64,000 nucleotides of DNA from Pythium myriotylum (Eukaryota > Oomycota > Peronosporomycetes > Pythiales > Pythiaceae). A program made the translations under genes and the position numbers. The stretch spans positions 682,001 to 746,000 of the forward strand of contig JALJCQ010000007.1 in the NCBI GenBank assembly GCA_023091665.1. The letters run 5' to 3'. Within the stretch, counting starts at the first letter, position 1, and every line of letters starts with the position of its first letter. This document shows positions 9,450 to 20,690 of this stretch, one piece after another. The notes under the pieces are model-generated. The model saw only the letters and a program-made list of their open reading frames with translations. It did no database searches and was not told the origin of the DNA.

Positions 9450-11687
9450 ATGAAGCTCGCCTCGATCGTCCGCACCGCCACCTTCGCGCTCGCGCTCCTC
9501 GCTCTCACCTCGTCGCCCGCGCTCAACGGCGTCGAAGCCACGTCCAAGCACAAGACGAAGGCCAAGGCCAAGGCTGCCAAACTCAAGTACGGCATCATGT
9601 ACGACACGTTCCCCAGTGGCCCCGCGTACCCCGCCAACGCGCCGGTGATGTTGGCGCCAGTGGCGCCAGTGGCGCCAGTGGTGCCGGCTCCGGTGCCAGC
9701 GCCGGCAGTCGTGACGCCATGTCCATCCAGCAAGGCTGCTGCTGCCGCTGCGGCGACGGTGGCGACGGTGGCGCCGATCCCGAGCCCTGCGCCGGTGACA
9801 GCGCCAGCGCAAGCTCCAGTGGTGGCGCCGGTTCCAGCTCCGGTACCGGTACCGGGTCCGGCCCCGGCTCCTGCTCCCGTCGACGACTTCCGCCAGGACT
9901 TCCGGCAGAGTGTGCCAGCGCCGCCACGAGCACCGGAGACGGCTGCCACCACGGCGCCCGCCTACGACAACTCGCCCAAGCAGACCGACCAGGGGACACC
10001 AGCGCCCACTCCAGCCCCGACACCAGCCCCCACTTCAGCCCCGACCCCTGCGCCGACCCCTGCGCCGACCCCTGCGCCGACCCCTGCGCCGACCCCGTCG
10101 CCTACTCCCGCACCGACGCCCGCGCCGACGCCCGACACCGGCAAGGTCACCGTCACCCCCAACGGCAACAACGTCGTCACCGTCGGCTTCCAGAACGGCC
10201 TCTCTACCATCACCGATGGACAGATCGTCACGGCCACCATCTCGCTCAACCCCGCCAACCGCGCCAACCCGCCGCCCGCCGTTGAGCTCTGGCTGCCCGA
10301 GGGCGGCCTGCTCTGTGCGCGCACCGCCTTCACTTTCAATGCCAAGGATGCCTCCACTTTCGAGCAGCAAGTCACCTGCCGCACCGACATGACGTCCACG
10401 GTCGGACCCCTCGGCCGCGTCGTCGACATCCCGCTCAGCTTCCGCTTCCCGGGCGCGCAGCCGCCACTCCCCACGCAGCAACAGACCGTCAAGCGCACTG
10501 TCATCCCGGCCGCGCGATGCAAGGTCGAGGGCGACCCGCACATTTCCACGCTCGACATGCGCCCCTACGACTTCATGGAACAAGGTGTCTTCCGCATGTT
10601 CCAGTCGCGCTCGCTCCAGATCCAGGTCTTCACCGAGAACTGCAACCGCAAGATCCAAGGCAAGTCGGTCACCTGCACGCGCGGCGCCGCCATCGCCTTC
10701 GGCTCCTCCGTCGTGCGCTTCTTCGCCGAGAACCAGCGCATCGTCGTCGCCAAGGGCACGGCCAGCGCCAGCGACTGGCTCGCCGTCGAGAAGATCGGCG
10801 GCAACACCGACAACTACCGCGTCTTCATCAACGCCGACCACTCGGCCTTCGTCGATGTCACCATCACTCCGGCTGGCGACGACACCTTCCTCAACGTCGT
10901 GCTGCAGGCCTCGGCGCTCGTGCGCGCGAGCGACGCCGAGGGAGGCGTCTCGGGACTCTGCAGCAACTGGAACGGCGACGCCGGCGACGACGACACCGAG
11001 ACCAACAGCCTCGTCGCGCGCCACGCCGTCAGCACCACCAACAACCTCTTCACCTGCCTCAACGACGCCTGCATTCAGCACACGCGTCCCGCCACGCCGC
11101 ACGACGAGATGGCCAAGACGCTGCGCGTCGACGCGTCCACGGCGGCGCTCCACCAGGGCTACGCGCCCGTGGGCTCGGACGCCCTGACGCTCCGCGGCTT
11201 TGACACGACGCGAGTTGGCGGTCGTGCGCTGCGCCGTGTGGAAGAGACCTCCGAGGCGCCGGCGACCTCGCCCGTGACGGCCGACAAAGCCGCGGCGCTC
11301 TGCCAGCGCGTGCTCGTCGACACCATCCCGGCCTGCACCAAGTACCTCCCGGAGACCACGCAGCGCCAGTACGTCGACTCGGTCTGCGCGGCCGACGCCG
11401 TGCTCATGGGCGACCTCGCTGGCGCCGTGGAGGCCGCCAAGCTGAGCTACCTGCGCGAGTGCCGTCGCGAGCTGGACACGCGTCTGAGCGGCGTAGTCTC
11501 GGTCGAGAGCCGAAGCGAGGAGGTACGTCCGGAGGTGGCGGCGGTGGAGGCGGACCGCGCGTCGCTCTACTTCGGCGACCTGACGCAGTGCGCGTCCAAC
11601 TGCAGCGGCCGCGGCGAGTGTCTGGCCGCGGGCTGCAAGTGCGCGCGCGGGTTCACGGGGCTCGCGTGCGACACCAAGGTCGAGTGA
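9450..11687 (+). CDS. Secreted VWD-domain protein with Ala/Pro/Thr-rich stalk and EGF-like tail (copy 2)
   Basis: The 745-residue product is identical to the copy at 5637-7874 and divergent from it. Signal peptide, proline-rich stalk, VWD domain (Cys357 onward) and C-terminal EGF-like motif are all intact. Upstream sequence up to 8811 is the same as for copy 1, so both copies should be similarly regulated unless the spacer contributes. The start is the ATG at 9450, directly followed by a strong signal peptide. Confidence 0.9.
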   Translation: MKLASIVRTATFALALLALTSSPALNGVEATSKHKTKAKAKAAKLKYGIMYDTFPSGPAYPANAPVMLAPVAPVAPVVPAPVPAPAVVTPCPSSKAAAAAAATVATVAPIPSPAPVTAPAQAPVVAPVPAPVPVPGPAPAPAPVDDFRQDFRQSVPAPPRAPETAATTAPAYDNSPKQTDQGTPAPTPAPTPAPTSAPTPAPTPAPTPAPTPAPTPSPTPAPTPAPTPDTGKVTVTPNGNNVVTVGFQNGLSTITDGQIVTATISLNPANRANPPPAVELWLPEGGLLCARTAFTFNAKDASTFEQQVTCRTDMTSTVGPLGRVVDIPLSFRFPGAQPPLPTQQQTVKRTVIPAARCKVEGDPHISTLDMRPYDFMEQGVFRMFQSRSLQIQVFTENCNRKIQGKSVTCTRGAAIAFGSSVVRFFAENQRIVVAKGTASASDWLAVEKIGGNTDNYRVFINADHSAFVDVTITPAGDDTFLNVVLQASALVRASDAEGGVSGLCSNWNGDAGDDDTETNSLVARHAVSTTNNLFTCLNDACIQHTRPATPHDEMAKTLRVDASTAALHQGYAPVGSDALTLRGFDTTRVGGRALRRVEETSEAPATSPVTADKAAALCQRVLVDTIPACTKYLPETTQRQYVDSVCAADAVLMGDLAGAVEAAKLSYLRECRRELDTRLSGVVSVESRSEEVRPEVAAVEADRASLYFGDLTQCASNCSGRGECLAAGCKCARGFTGLACDTKVE
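9999..10130. repeat. 12-bp-unit minisatellite encoding APTP repeats (copy 2)
   Basis: These are CCTGCGCCGACC-like tandem units inside the VWD gene, the mirror of 7194-7325. Confidence 0.85.
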
Positions 11688-11861
11688 GCGGAGAGATGAG
11701 ATGGAAGGACCGTACAAAGGAAAGAGAAGGAAAGAAGGGAAGGACAGTGTAGTGGCCACGCGACGGGAGCGTGGGAGTGTCGTGTCGTGTCGTGTACTGG
11801 GCATCCGCATCGGGACGCATCAGTAGTACTCTCGTGAATGAGAAAAACATGTTTGGCTGTG

Positions 11862-13556
11862 AAGATCCCTGTTTTGATAGTGTTTGAGTTGTTTAGGGGT
11901 AGGTGCAAGGTACTACTGAAGAGCTAGGGGATGAGTTGAATTTCGTCCCAATCAAAACGTCAGAATCTGATGAACTCACATGATTGATTAATATTCTGTC
12001 GCAACTTCCTGACACCAACGAGAAATGGAGATGACCACCAGACTCGACGCCCGACGCTCCCATGAGCGTCGCTCACAGAGACGCGGAGACGCAAACGACG
12101 CGAGAGACGCGACTGGTGACGAGAGAAAGGTCGTGGCGTTCGACTGCGCGATTGTCGTGTCAAGTGGCTCAGAGAGCTCACGCAATGACGGGAGGGGACT
12201 GTGTCCCGACTCGCGTCGACGCCACAGTGGTCTCGCTGGTGTACTGAAACGAAATGGAGACGAGCTCCCCTGGTGCTCGAATTGCGTTCGAAATCGACCG
12301 AAAGCTGCTCGCGGCTGCTGGAGACGCAGGAGATGAGTGGACGTCCGCAATCGTTGCAGGATCCACACGAGCCACGATGCGACAGTGATGGCGGCGAGTC
12401 GCTGTTAATGTGCCGCAGGAACTCTAATTGGTGCGACGGAGATTCGCATTCGTGCTTAATGTGTTGAGCATTGGGCTGGTCGGACTAATAGGGTCTGCCA
12501 TAGGTGGAAGTCCAGTCGCTTTTGTTCGGTCCCTACTACAGTTCATCGGCCGTGAACCGGCGCTATCGCGAACGTCAACGTGGGTGACAAAGACGCGGAG
12601 GTACCTAGAGAATACAGCTAGATCACTACTCGCGATCTCGGCACTGGTATCTCCACAAGTTGTGAGCGGTAGAGAAGTCTTTGAGAAGGATATCGAACAA
12701 GCGGGAGCACCGTGTTCCAAAGCATTTCGCTGCGCTCAGTCATGACGCGATGACGAAATTCAGGAAGATATCGTGGGCTGAAACTGATAGCATCCCATGG
12801 CACAGTCGCGACATCCTCGTACGTGAGTGGCGAGTAAAATTCTGTGCTTGATGTCAACCACCAAGGGAAGTTCGATGGCGAGGTTGCAATGGCATGTACC
12901 TGGTCGTGTTATGGCATGGCCAAGCTCACATTCAGTGTGCGGCGGAGTGGTTCGTTGTTCAAGTCACATGTGTCGTGCTCAAAGTAGCACGAAGAGCGGA
13001 CGGTCAAGTTTCGTTTCCAACCTTTTACGTGCGGGCAAAATCGGTTCCCATGACTTCGCGCTGATCCTCCAGACTTCAGTATCATCATTGTGACCAAGCA
13101 AGGGATTAGCGAAGGTAATTTGAAGATGGAAGTTGGCGTCGAAGATGATGCAGTTTCTATGATGACAAGATGAACCCAGGTCTGTTATTTTTATGACCGC
13201 CCGTGCTTCCTCGTTGTACTCACCTGTCTGCTTTGCAAGCTCGTCTAGTTTTAAGTTTTGACCCATCGCGGGCTAATTGTTTGCTGGTGATTGGGACTTC
13301 TGCAACCAAAAAGATTAGCCTCTACTTCTCGTGCGATCGTGTCTTTGAATGCTTCGGATTAAACGGACAAAGTCGCATCAACGGTTTCCCATTTGGTCGA
13401 ATTCTCAAGAGCAAGACCCGTGTAACCGCGCATACCCAATCCTCAGATTGATGTTTTATTTTCGGACCCAGCTATTTTTCGGCGTTTTGAAGAAAGACGC
13501 AGTATCTGCTTAAGCGAGTGGCATCTCTGACGAATTACGTGCGGCTTTCATTGATC
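11862..13556. other. Gene-poor interval, about 1.7 kb
   Basis: Only short overlapping ORFs on both strands are present (for example 12428-12745 plus, 12979-13266 minus). None has a recognisable domain or a clear coding signature. It may hold decayed gene or transposon remnants, but I cannot support a specific call. The 3' part should contain the promoter of the LRR gene. Confidence 0.5.
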
Positions 13557-15518
13557 ATGCAAGTGCAGCCAGCGACAACTTTCGCACGCATTGCTCCAAC
13601 TCATGCGATGGTCACAGTCAACTACGTCGACGAAGTAGTGCATCTGAGCCCCTTTGCTCGTCGAGCTATATCTTGGGCCATCGTCTTCTTCACGCTAGCG
13701 AACTCCGCTGTGCTGGCCTTGTTTGCGCTAGTGTACTGGAAGAGCGAGACCACCGACTCCCTGTTGTGGTTCATGCGAAATTACTTCCTCTTCTTTGCTG
13801 CAAATGCCTTCTTGCACAGCTGCAGCAGATCTGTCGCCTCAGGTTATGCTCTTCTCAGTGTACTTTTTGCGATCACTGCCATCCGGACCGTAGTGAGGTC
13901 CCTGACACGACGTTGTCGCAGCCGAACGCAAGCAATAGATCCCACCAACACTTATCAAGGACCTTCGAGTTCAAGAACAAACAGACTAGTCGACCTTATC
14001 CAAGCTTTTCGCTACCTTCGACGATCAATTGGGGTCCAAGGCCCGTACTTTGACCTGCGTTTGCTCGTGGAAGAATGGTTTGAACTCGCGACTCAGACCG
14101 TTGCGGCCCACTCCGCCAGTAAAAGCGTCAGCAACGCCCCTCTCAATGTCACGTTCGGTTTCGTGATCTTCCTCAACGGTATTGCGTCTGTTGCTCACAC
14201 TCGCGTGTTCAGGCATAGCCTCGTCAAGCAACGACTCGCAAGTGTGCTAGCTGATCTTGTTCTTGACTTTGTATGGGGCACGCTTCTGCCCATCTGGATG
14301 TATGCACCGATCGTGCGACTGTACTCGATTAGAGGGAGAATCCTGGACGAGATCGGGGATTTCCCGGCCTACACACGCGAGGTCGAGCGCGTGCTAGTTC
14401 TCACTTGGAAGAGCTACGCCATAAGTCTGATCCCGTTCTGCACATCTTTGATTAAGCTCGTGGATCTCCAAAGCCTCATCCGGGAACTCTCACCTCGGGA
14501 GCGCGTTGTCAGAGGCAAGCTGATAAAATTGGATCCGCATGTCGCCATCGGTCGGCAGCACCCGAACCTTTTCATGCGTATCGCACATATCTTACTACCA
14601 GTGTACGCCTTGTTTATCCTGGCTACAACGCTTGCCGCGAACGGTATCTTTCGCTCCGTACCTCCGATCGCGAACGTTCCGTGCATTCGCCGAGTTCACC
14701 CGTGGTTTACGACAAAGGAAGCCTGTATGACGCGAAGGATCGATTGCATGGTGCTTGGAGTCCAAGGCATTGCACCAGAAGTCAGTGAAGTGCTCGAACA
14801 GGTGGACGATTTCTCGGTCGCAGACATTCAGTTCATTAATTGCCGACGGCTCGAAATTCCCCGAAATATTCGCCGGCTGCGTTATCTTACTACCATCACC
14901 GTACAGAACTCGACCATTTCGAAGTGGGATTCTGATGCAGCCGTGAGCGACGCCAATTTTCGCGAACTACGATGGATCCGCCTCCACACAGTTCAGTTTC
15001 TAAACCCGCCAGCAGGTCTAATCGGCTTTGGCCGTCCCATCGCGGCGTCAATGGAGTGGATTCGTCTGGAAAACCTCAACGGTCCATGGCTGCTTTCTCA
15101 GGTCGGTACGAACTGGCGTGGCCTCCAAGAACTCGACTGCATCCAGTGCAATCTTAAGGAGGTCCCGTCGATTGTTTTCGACATGCCTCGGCTCACAATT
15201 CTGGTTCTCGCTCTGAATGATCTACAGTTTGTGTCTCACGAGAGGGAAGCGTCAAGTAATTTGCGGCTGCAACAACTGTGGCTGGACGGGAACCCAGGGG
15301 TTACAATACTTCCTGACGCACTGTGGCGCCAGGCTGCGACGTGCGAGATCTTCAGCGTTACATGGACGAATCTTTCGATAGTGCCCGACTGGGTCGCCGA
15401 CGTAGCTGGACCAAGCTTCGTGATCACGGCGACCGGAACACCTATCTGCCAAGGAATCACCGGGGTGTCGCCTCGCATCTTTGCCCATACTGTTTGTGAT
15501 CAGTCTTTTAAAAGGTAA
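13557..15518 (+). CDS. Multi-pass membrane protein with leucine-rich repeats
   Basis: The start is the ATG at 13557; the frame is open further upstream only from a GTG codon. The 653-residue product has several hydrophobic segments in the N-terminal half (for example ISWAIVFFTLANSAVLALFA, FVIFLNGIASVAHT, ILLPVYALFILATTLAA). The C-terminal 230 residues are leucine-rich-repeat-like (LRYLTTITVQN, LRWIRLHTVQF, LQELDCIQCNLKEVPS, LTILVLALNDLQFV, LQQLWLDGNPGVTILPDAL). Oomycetes have families of such membrane LRR proteins. The ligand and function are unknown; surface recognition is only an inference. No kinase domain is visible. Confidence 0.8.
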   Translation: MQVQPATTFARIAPTHAMVTVNYVDEVVHLSPFARRAISWAIVFFTLANSAVLALFALVYWKSETTDSLLWFMRNYFLFFAANAFLHSCSRSVASGYALLSVLFAITAIRTVVRSLTRRCRSRTQAIDPTNTYQGPSSSRTNRLVDLIQAFRYLRRSIGVQGPYFDLRLLVEEWFELATQTVAAHSASKSVSNAPLNVTFGFVIFLNGIASVAHTRVFRHSLVKQRLASVLADLVLDFVWGTLLPIWMYAPIVRLYSIRGRILDEIGDFPAYTREVERVLVLTWKSYAISLIPFCTSLIKLVDLQSLIRELSPRERVVRGKLIKLDPHVAIGRQHPNLFMRIAHILLPVYALFILATTLAANGIFRSVPPIANVPCIRRVHPWFTTKEACMTRRIDCMVLGVQGIAPEVSEVLEQVDDFSVADIQFINCRRLEIPRNIRRLRYLTTITVQNSTISKWDSDAAVSDANFRELRWIRLHTVQFLNPPAGLIGFGRPIAASMEWIRLENLNGPWLLSQVGTNWRGLQELDCIQCNLKEVPSIVFDMPRLTILVLALNDLQFVSHEREASSNLRLQQLWLDGNPGVTILPDALWRQAATCEIFSVTWTNLSIVPDWVADVAGPSFVITATGTPICQGITGVSPRIFAHTVCDQSFKR

Positions 15519-15588
15519 TTCAATGATGGGTTGGTGTATTCAGTTTGTCTCGTCCTAATATGCCTAGGGAATCTCGCCATTCTCATAC

Positions 15589-18405
15589 TCAGTGGCGGTT
15601 CAGATCGACGGACATGAGACTAGCGACGAATGTCATCATCATCTTGGGCTTGACCTCAACGATATCCTCGTAAGTGAGGAACACGGTGGCGCCAATCTTC
15701 TGGGCACAACTGATAGCGTACTTGGCATTGCTGGCCTTGTCCTCATCCGTGGCGCCCGGCGTGACGAGCTCCCAGTTGACAGCGCGGGGCTCAACAGCGT
15801 GGATGAGGCTCAGCAGGTACTGGCTGTCAGCGAGCGAGAGGTCGCGGAAGGCGACGATCGAGTGTGTGCCCGGGCGGCCACCCTGCGCCACCTTGGCGTT
15901 GGCCCATTGGATGATGTCGTTATCAGTGATACCTTCGCCACTGATGCGGCCGTGTGTCTTGGCTGCGAGTTCGCTCAGCAGACGAAGCTGCTGGTGGCGC
16001 ATGCTCTGCCAGATGACCGAGAGGATGAGCTTCTTGTTACCTTCGAAAATGTCGGCGCCGCCGATGTTAACGAGTGAGAACTTCAGCTTCTTGCCAAGCA
16101 CGACGCAGTAGTTGCAGTTCTCAACCTGCTTGAACTTGTTAGGCGCAATGAGGTTGACCTTCTGCCACGCGACAATGCCCTTCTCGATCTTCTCAAAGAC
16201 CTTGAGCAGATTGATACCGTCGCGAAGATCCGAGAAGAGGTGGTTGATGTACACCTCGTCGATGCCGAGCGAGTTGATCCACATGCGGAAGACGCGCTCT
16301 TCGCGGGTGTCACCCACATCATCGTACAAGATTTCCTCGAGCTGCTTGAGATCGGCCTCGACAATGTCCAGCGCTGGACACGTGTTGAAGAGCTGCGCGA
16401 CGAACGACATGTTGAGCTTGGGGTTGCCACTCGTGATGTCACGCGGCTTGATGAACGTCTCGATGTTGAGCTTACGCGCGTTCTGGATCACATGTGCGGC
16501 ACGGTCCTCCGGGATGGGCTCGTTACACGCATCGCACGTCTGCGGTGCGATCTGGTGGAGCAGCACGCTGTAGGCCGTCGCGTCCTGGACATCACTGCTG
16601 AAGTTGGTCACTTTCTTTGTGTGGCCGGCGGCCTTGAGGTGGTAGTTGACCCAGCGCAGCAGGATCTGGTCCGGCGGCAGCTTCATGAACTCCTCGAGCG
16701 ACTCGCCCTCGAGCAACAAGCGCACAAGCTCGGGGTGGTTCTTGAGGTTGATCGTCGACGTGAGCTGGATCTTGATGATCTGCCAAACGAGGCCGAGCAC
16801 GAGAATGGGGCGACCCTCGATCAGATCCGTTGGACCGATGTTGACCACGCTGCAGCCGATGCTCTTGGCCGCGTTGATGCAGAGGTTCTGGTTCTCGGTC
16901 ATCTCGTACACGTTAAGCTGCTTGGTCTTCTTCTTAAGGTTGACGGCACGCGTATCAATCGTCTCGGGCACAGCGGCGTTCACGAGCTTACACAGCAGAA
17001 TGCCGTCATTCACTGACCGGAAGAGGCCGTCCTTGGCCGTGATCGGCAGCACGCTCGAGAGATCCTTGTCGTGGAGCAGCACGTTGTTGATGTGCTCCGT
17101 AAACGCGGCGGTCTCTTCCTCCGAGTATGAGTGCACGCTGCTCGTGGGGCCCTTGACCTCGTGGATCGTGACATTGGCGTTGAACATCGCGGCGGCACTC
17201 GCGCGACGCTGCAGCATGTCAAGCGCGTGAGGATCCAGTGCCGGCTCGGGAGCCATCGGCACTGGCGCCGAAGGTGCTCGCCATCGGCCCGACTCTCCAT
17301 TCGCTGCGAGTGCCTGTGCGGGGTTCGTGGGCGGCCACTTGGGCTTGTGGGACTCCTGACGCACTGGCGCAGGTGCTGCCGGTGCTGTCGGTGGCCATTG
17401 CGGCTTGGAAGGTGACGCCGAACTCGCCGCAGGCTGCGTCGGAGGCCACGAGGGCTTGGGCGGCGAGGAAGGCGCATTGGTCGGCGGCCAAGACGCCTTC
17501 GACGGCGATGCCGGGGCGTTGGTCGGCGGCCAGGCAGCCTTGGACGGCGAGGAAGGCGCTGCCGACTGCGTAGGTGGCCAGGACGCCTTCGAAGGGGATG
17601 CCGGCGCTGCCTGTGGGGGCCATTGCGGCTTATTCGATGGCGAGGATGGTGCAGCGGGTTGGTGAGCAGGCGGCCACTGCGGTTTGGCATTCGGCGACGG
17701 CGACGGCTTGCTCGCCGAACCGGCAGGCGGCCATTGCGGCTTGACCGGCGACTCTGGAGGCGGCGCAGCTGCCGCTGGCTTGCTGGGAGGCCATTGCTTG
17801 GTCGCGGCCGGAGCTGCTGCCGGCGTCGGCGCGGTATGCGCAGCGTTCGACGGAGGCCACTGCGGCTTGGCGGCCGCGACTGGCGCTGCTGGCGTGCTAG
17901 TCGCAGAGCCTGCAGGCGGCCACTGGGCCTTCTGCGCAAACGGCGATGGCTGCGTGGGCGCAGCGGGGGCTTCGTCTTCCTCATCGTCATCGTCGGGCGT
18001 CCACGCCGACTTGCTCGGGAAGAATCCGACCTTCTCGACGGTCGTGGCCGAACCAGCGCGCTCGATCGGCGCCGGCGCCACGGGCTGCGGCGTCGGCGCA
18101 AGCGAGACCTGGCTCACGAGCGCGGCGGCGTCGAGCGCGATGCCGCCGTTCTGGAGGTCGTAGAAGAGCGTGAGGAACTCTTGGAACGTCACGTGCGAGG
18201 GCCGCGCGAGCGGCACCTGCTTGAGGATGGTCGCGGTCTGCGAGGGCGTGACGTTCTCGCCCATTTTGAGCAGCACGGTGTGCAAGTCCGAGGCCGCGAT
18301 GGCCGCGGCGTAGTCATGGTCGTGCTCCTTGAAGACGCGCTTGAGCTCGTGGATCTCTTTGGGCGTGAACTTTTGCAAGAACGCCGACGGCAGTTGGTAG
18401 CTCAT
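15589..18405 (-). CDS. Fimbrin/plastin-like actin-bundling protein with Pro/Trp-rich linker
   Basis: The start is placed at the ATG at 18405 (MSYQLPSAFLQKFT), because the longer frame upstream lacks family similarity; the product is 938 residues. An N-terminal EF-hand-like region (about 11-80) is followed by a long low-complexity linker (about 150-390) with many KPQWPP, KASWPP and KPSWPP units. Four calponin-homology domains then begin at about 432, 572, 700 and 820 (SVNDGILLCKLVN, LLRWVNYHL, FRMWINSLG, IIQWANAKV). Fimbrins cross-link actin filaments. The linker is much longer than in animal or plant fimbrins and is the unusual feature. Confidence 0.9.
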   Translation of the reverse strand: MSYQLPSAFLQKFTPKEIHELKRVFKEHDHDYAAAIAASDLHTVLLKMGENVTPSQTATILKQVPLARPSHVTFQEFLTLFYDLQNGGIALDAAALVSQVSLAPTPQPVAPAPIERAGSATTVEKVGFFPSKSAWTPDDDDEEDEAPAAPTQPSPFAQKAQWPPAGSATSTPAAPVAAAKPQWPPSNAAHTAPTPAAAPAATKQWPPSKPAAAAPPPESPVKPQWPPAGSASKPSPSPNAKPQWPPAHQPAAPSSPSNKPQWPPQAAPASPSKASWPPTQSAAPSSPSKAAWPPTNAPASPSKASWPPTNAPSSPPKPSWPPTQPAASSASPSKPQWPPTAPAAPAPVRQESHKPKWPPTNPAQALAANGESGRWRAPSAPVPMAPEPALDPHALDMLQRRASAAAMFNANVTIHEVKGPTSSVHSYSEEETAAFTEHINNVLLHDKDLSSVLPITAKDGLFRSVNDGILLCKLVNAAVPETIDTRAVNLKKKTKQLNVYEMTENQNLCINAAKSIGCSVVNIGPTDLIEGRPILVLGLVWQIIKIQLTSTINLKNHPELVRLLLEGESLEEFMKLPPDQILLRWVNYHLKAAGHTKKVTNFSSDVQDATAYSVLLHQIAPQTCDACNEPIPEDRAAHVIQNARKLNIETFIKPRDITSGNPKLNMSFVAQLFNTCPALDIVEADLKQLEEILYDDVGDTREERVFRMWINSLGIDEVYINHLFSDLRDGINLLKVFEKIEKGIVAWQKVNLIAPNKFKQVENCNYCVVLGKKLKFSLVNIGGADIFEGNKKLILSVIWQSMRHQQLRLLSELAAKTHGRISGEGITDNDIIQWANAKVAQGGRPGTHSIVAFRDLSLADSQYLLSLIHAVEPRAVNWELVTPGATDEDKASNAKYAISCAQKIGATVFLTYEDIVEVKPKMMMTFVASLMSVDLNRH

Positions 18406-19042
18406 GGCGCTCGAGGCGTGTGGGGCTTCTCGAGCCGCGACGGAGCCGCGAGAGGTAGGGAAATGGAGCGCGGAAGAACGGGAATGCGACCCTGCGACGT
18501 GCTGCGCGACAACTTGTCGCGGCGCCTCGAGAGGGGGGAGGGGAGCGAGAGGCTTCTCTTTGGAGCTGCTCGTGTTTGTTGGGTGTTGGACTCCGTGTCG
18601 AATGATGACGGGACCAAGAGTGATGGTCGTTCCAGGTCCGTCGCAGACGAAGGGGCGACTTCGAAAAACCTGTCGTAGTGGATATGACATTAAAGAGGGA
18701 TTACGGAGGATGGGCCGACCTGCGGTATTTGGTATAGGACCTAACGGACATTGAGCAAGGAAGGGAGTGCAGTACTTTTGGCCCACGGGGGAGAGAGGGG
18801 AGAGAAGGAGACAGTTCGAGAAAATCAGGTTGACTTCGAGGGTCCACCTGCACCCTCGAAACCGCTGGAAGCTTTTGATTGGCTGTTAATCTGCATCTTA
18901 TAAACTTCCACCAATCATAATGCATTTCTGGAACTAGTGAGAGACTTTCAGGATGCAGAGCCTTCGCCATTGACTTCGAGGGGATCTTGTGGATGCTGGT
19001 GGTGCGAGAATGCTTCACTAGGCCTCTTGCGCTCGAGCGACC
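18406..19042. promoter_or_regulatory. Divergent promoter region between fimbrin and phosphatase genes
   Basis: This is a 637-bp shared upstream region without a gene. It contains an inverted repeat TTCGAGGGT ... ACCCTCGAA around 18834-18860 and CCAAT-type sequences on both strands (about 18875-18920). These are sequence observations; promoter activity is inferred from position. Confidence 0.5.
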
Positions 19043-20690
19043 ATGGCCCTCCCTCGGCGCCGCGTGCTCCTCATTGGCGGCATCGTCACGCTCTTCGCCG
19101 TCATCGGCGCCATCGTGGCGGTCGTCGTCTGGAAGTCCACGGACAGCAGCACCAACGCCTCCACGGGCACGGACCGCTCGAGCGACTCGAACGCGAGCAG
19201 CTCGTCCAAGAAACCGTCCGGCAAGACCACGTCGTCGAGCGGCAACTCGTCCAGCGACGGCAGCGGCTCGGTGTCCTCCACGACCCCGACCTCGGACCCG
19301 ACCAAAGGTGCGATTTCAACAGTTGAAGTGAGCGTGGACCAATTGACTGAATCGGGGTTTGTTGTTTTGACTTGTAGAGAAGTACACGCTCGCGGCGTAT
19401 GCGATCGGCGATTGGGGTACGACGACCACTCGCGACTCGTGCTGCAAGCGCCGTGGCGACCACACGCCGACAAACATCGATAAGAACGCTGAGGATGTGG
19501 TCGCGGCTGTGATGGGCAAGGCCGCTGCTGCTGCGGACCCGAAGCCGCAGGTGGTCGTCGGCCACGGCGACAGCTTCTACTGGGTCGGCATCATTGACAA
19601 GACCGACCAGGCCTACCGCTTTGACAAGACCTTTGAGTCCAAGTTCAACTCGCCTGCGCTCTCGGGCATTCCGTGGGTGAACGTCATGGGCAACCACGAC
19701 TACGGTGGAGCCAGCTACATCTGCGCGTCCGGCGGCCAGTACGTGGCTTGCAAGGACAAAGATGCGCTCGTACAGGGTCTCAAGGACAAGTTCTCGCTGC
19801 AGGCCGAGTACAAGAGCCCGAACAGTGACCGCTGGGTTATGACCGACCACTTCTACGTGCACTCCATCGAGGACAAGGCCAGCGGCGTGTCGATCGACAT
19901 CTTCAACTTGGACACGAACGATGCTGACGTTCACGGCGCGCAGCAGATTTGTTGCCAGTGCTACGGCTACTCGTCGGGAAGTGACACATGTAACTCGGTC
20001 GCTCGTGGTGACAAGTTCTGCATCAACGGAGACACGGATATGTTCGATGCCTGCATGGACCAGCTCAACTCATGGGGTGAGGACTCCCGCAAGCAGCTCA
20101 AGGAGAAAGTGGCGGCCTCGAAGGCCACATGGAAGATCGTGAACTCGCACTACTCGCCGTACAACCACTACGCCGAGGGTCGCCAGAGTATGTGGTGGGA
20201 CCTGCTCAAGGACCTAGACATCCAGCTCTGGATCAACGGCCACACCCACGGCGAGAAGCACGACTACTCGAACGTGAACATGCACTTCATCGAGAATGGC
20301 GCCGGTGGTGGTATCTTGAACGAGGCTGCGAGTGGCATCCCACCGTACGCGTCCAAGTACGTCGAGCAGCTCTGGGCCTACCCGAACCACGACTACGGTT
20401 TCTTCGAGTTGAGTGCTTCGGCTGAGTGGCTTCGTGTCCGCTTCCTGACCAACGATGCGTCGTGGAACGTCCAAGACGACTTCACGCAGTCAACTGTCGG
20501 CGGCGTTGCGAGCAAGCACTGTTGGTACATTCCTGTTGACGGCAGCAAGGGTAAGTCGTGTGATGATGAGGCGACCACGAAGAGCCATGCGAAGAACATC
20601 CGCGTGCACATTGAGGACCACACCCACAACCACCACAAGCACAGTGACAAGCACGCCAAGAAGGAGGCCCATAAGAGCCACAACAACTAA
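19043..20690 (+). CDS. Membrane-anchored purple-acid-phosphatase-like metallophosphoesterase, one intron
   Basis: Exon 1 (19043-19307) encodes an N-terminal signal anchor (VLLIGGIVTLFAVIGAIVAVVV) and a Ser/Thr-rich stalk. A 70-bp GT-AG intron (19308-19377, ending CTTGTAG) joins in phase 1 to exon 2 (19378-20690), giving 525 residues. Metal-binding motifs appear in order: GDWG (about 99), GHGDSFYWVG (about 150), GNHDYGG (about 194), NSHYSPY (about 343) and NGHTHGEKHD (about 376), as in purple acid phosphatases. The C-terminus is His/Lys-rich. The enzyme probably hydrolyses phosphate esters outside the cell or in the secretory pathway, as a type II membrane protein. Confidence 0.88.

Larger units (their letters stand above)
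8811..11861. repeat. Right arm of 3,051-bp palindrome (VWD gene)
   Basis: This is the reverse complement of 5463-8513. It ends at 11861, where the sequence changes to single copy (after TTTGGCTGTG). Both arms have complete gene copies, so it is a full-gene inverted duplication rather than a fragment. Confidence 0.95.

Noticed and set aside
12424..13266. Overlapping short ORFs on both strands suggesting a decayed gene
   Set aside because: No motif could be recognised in any frame; a protein search would be needed to support a remnant.
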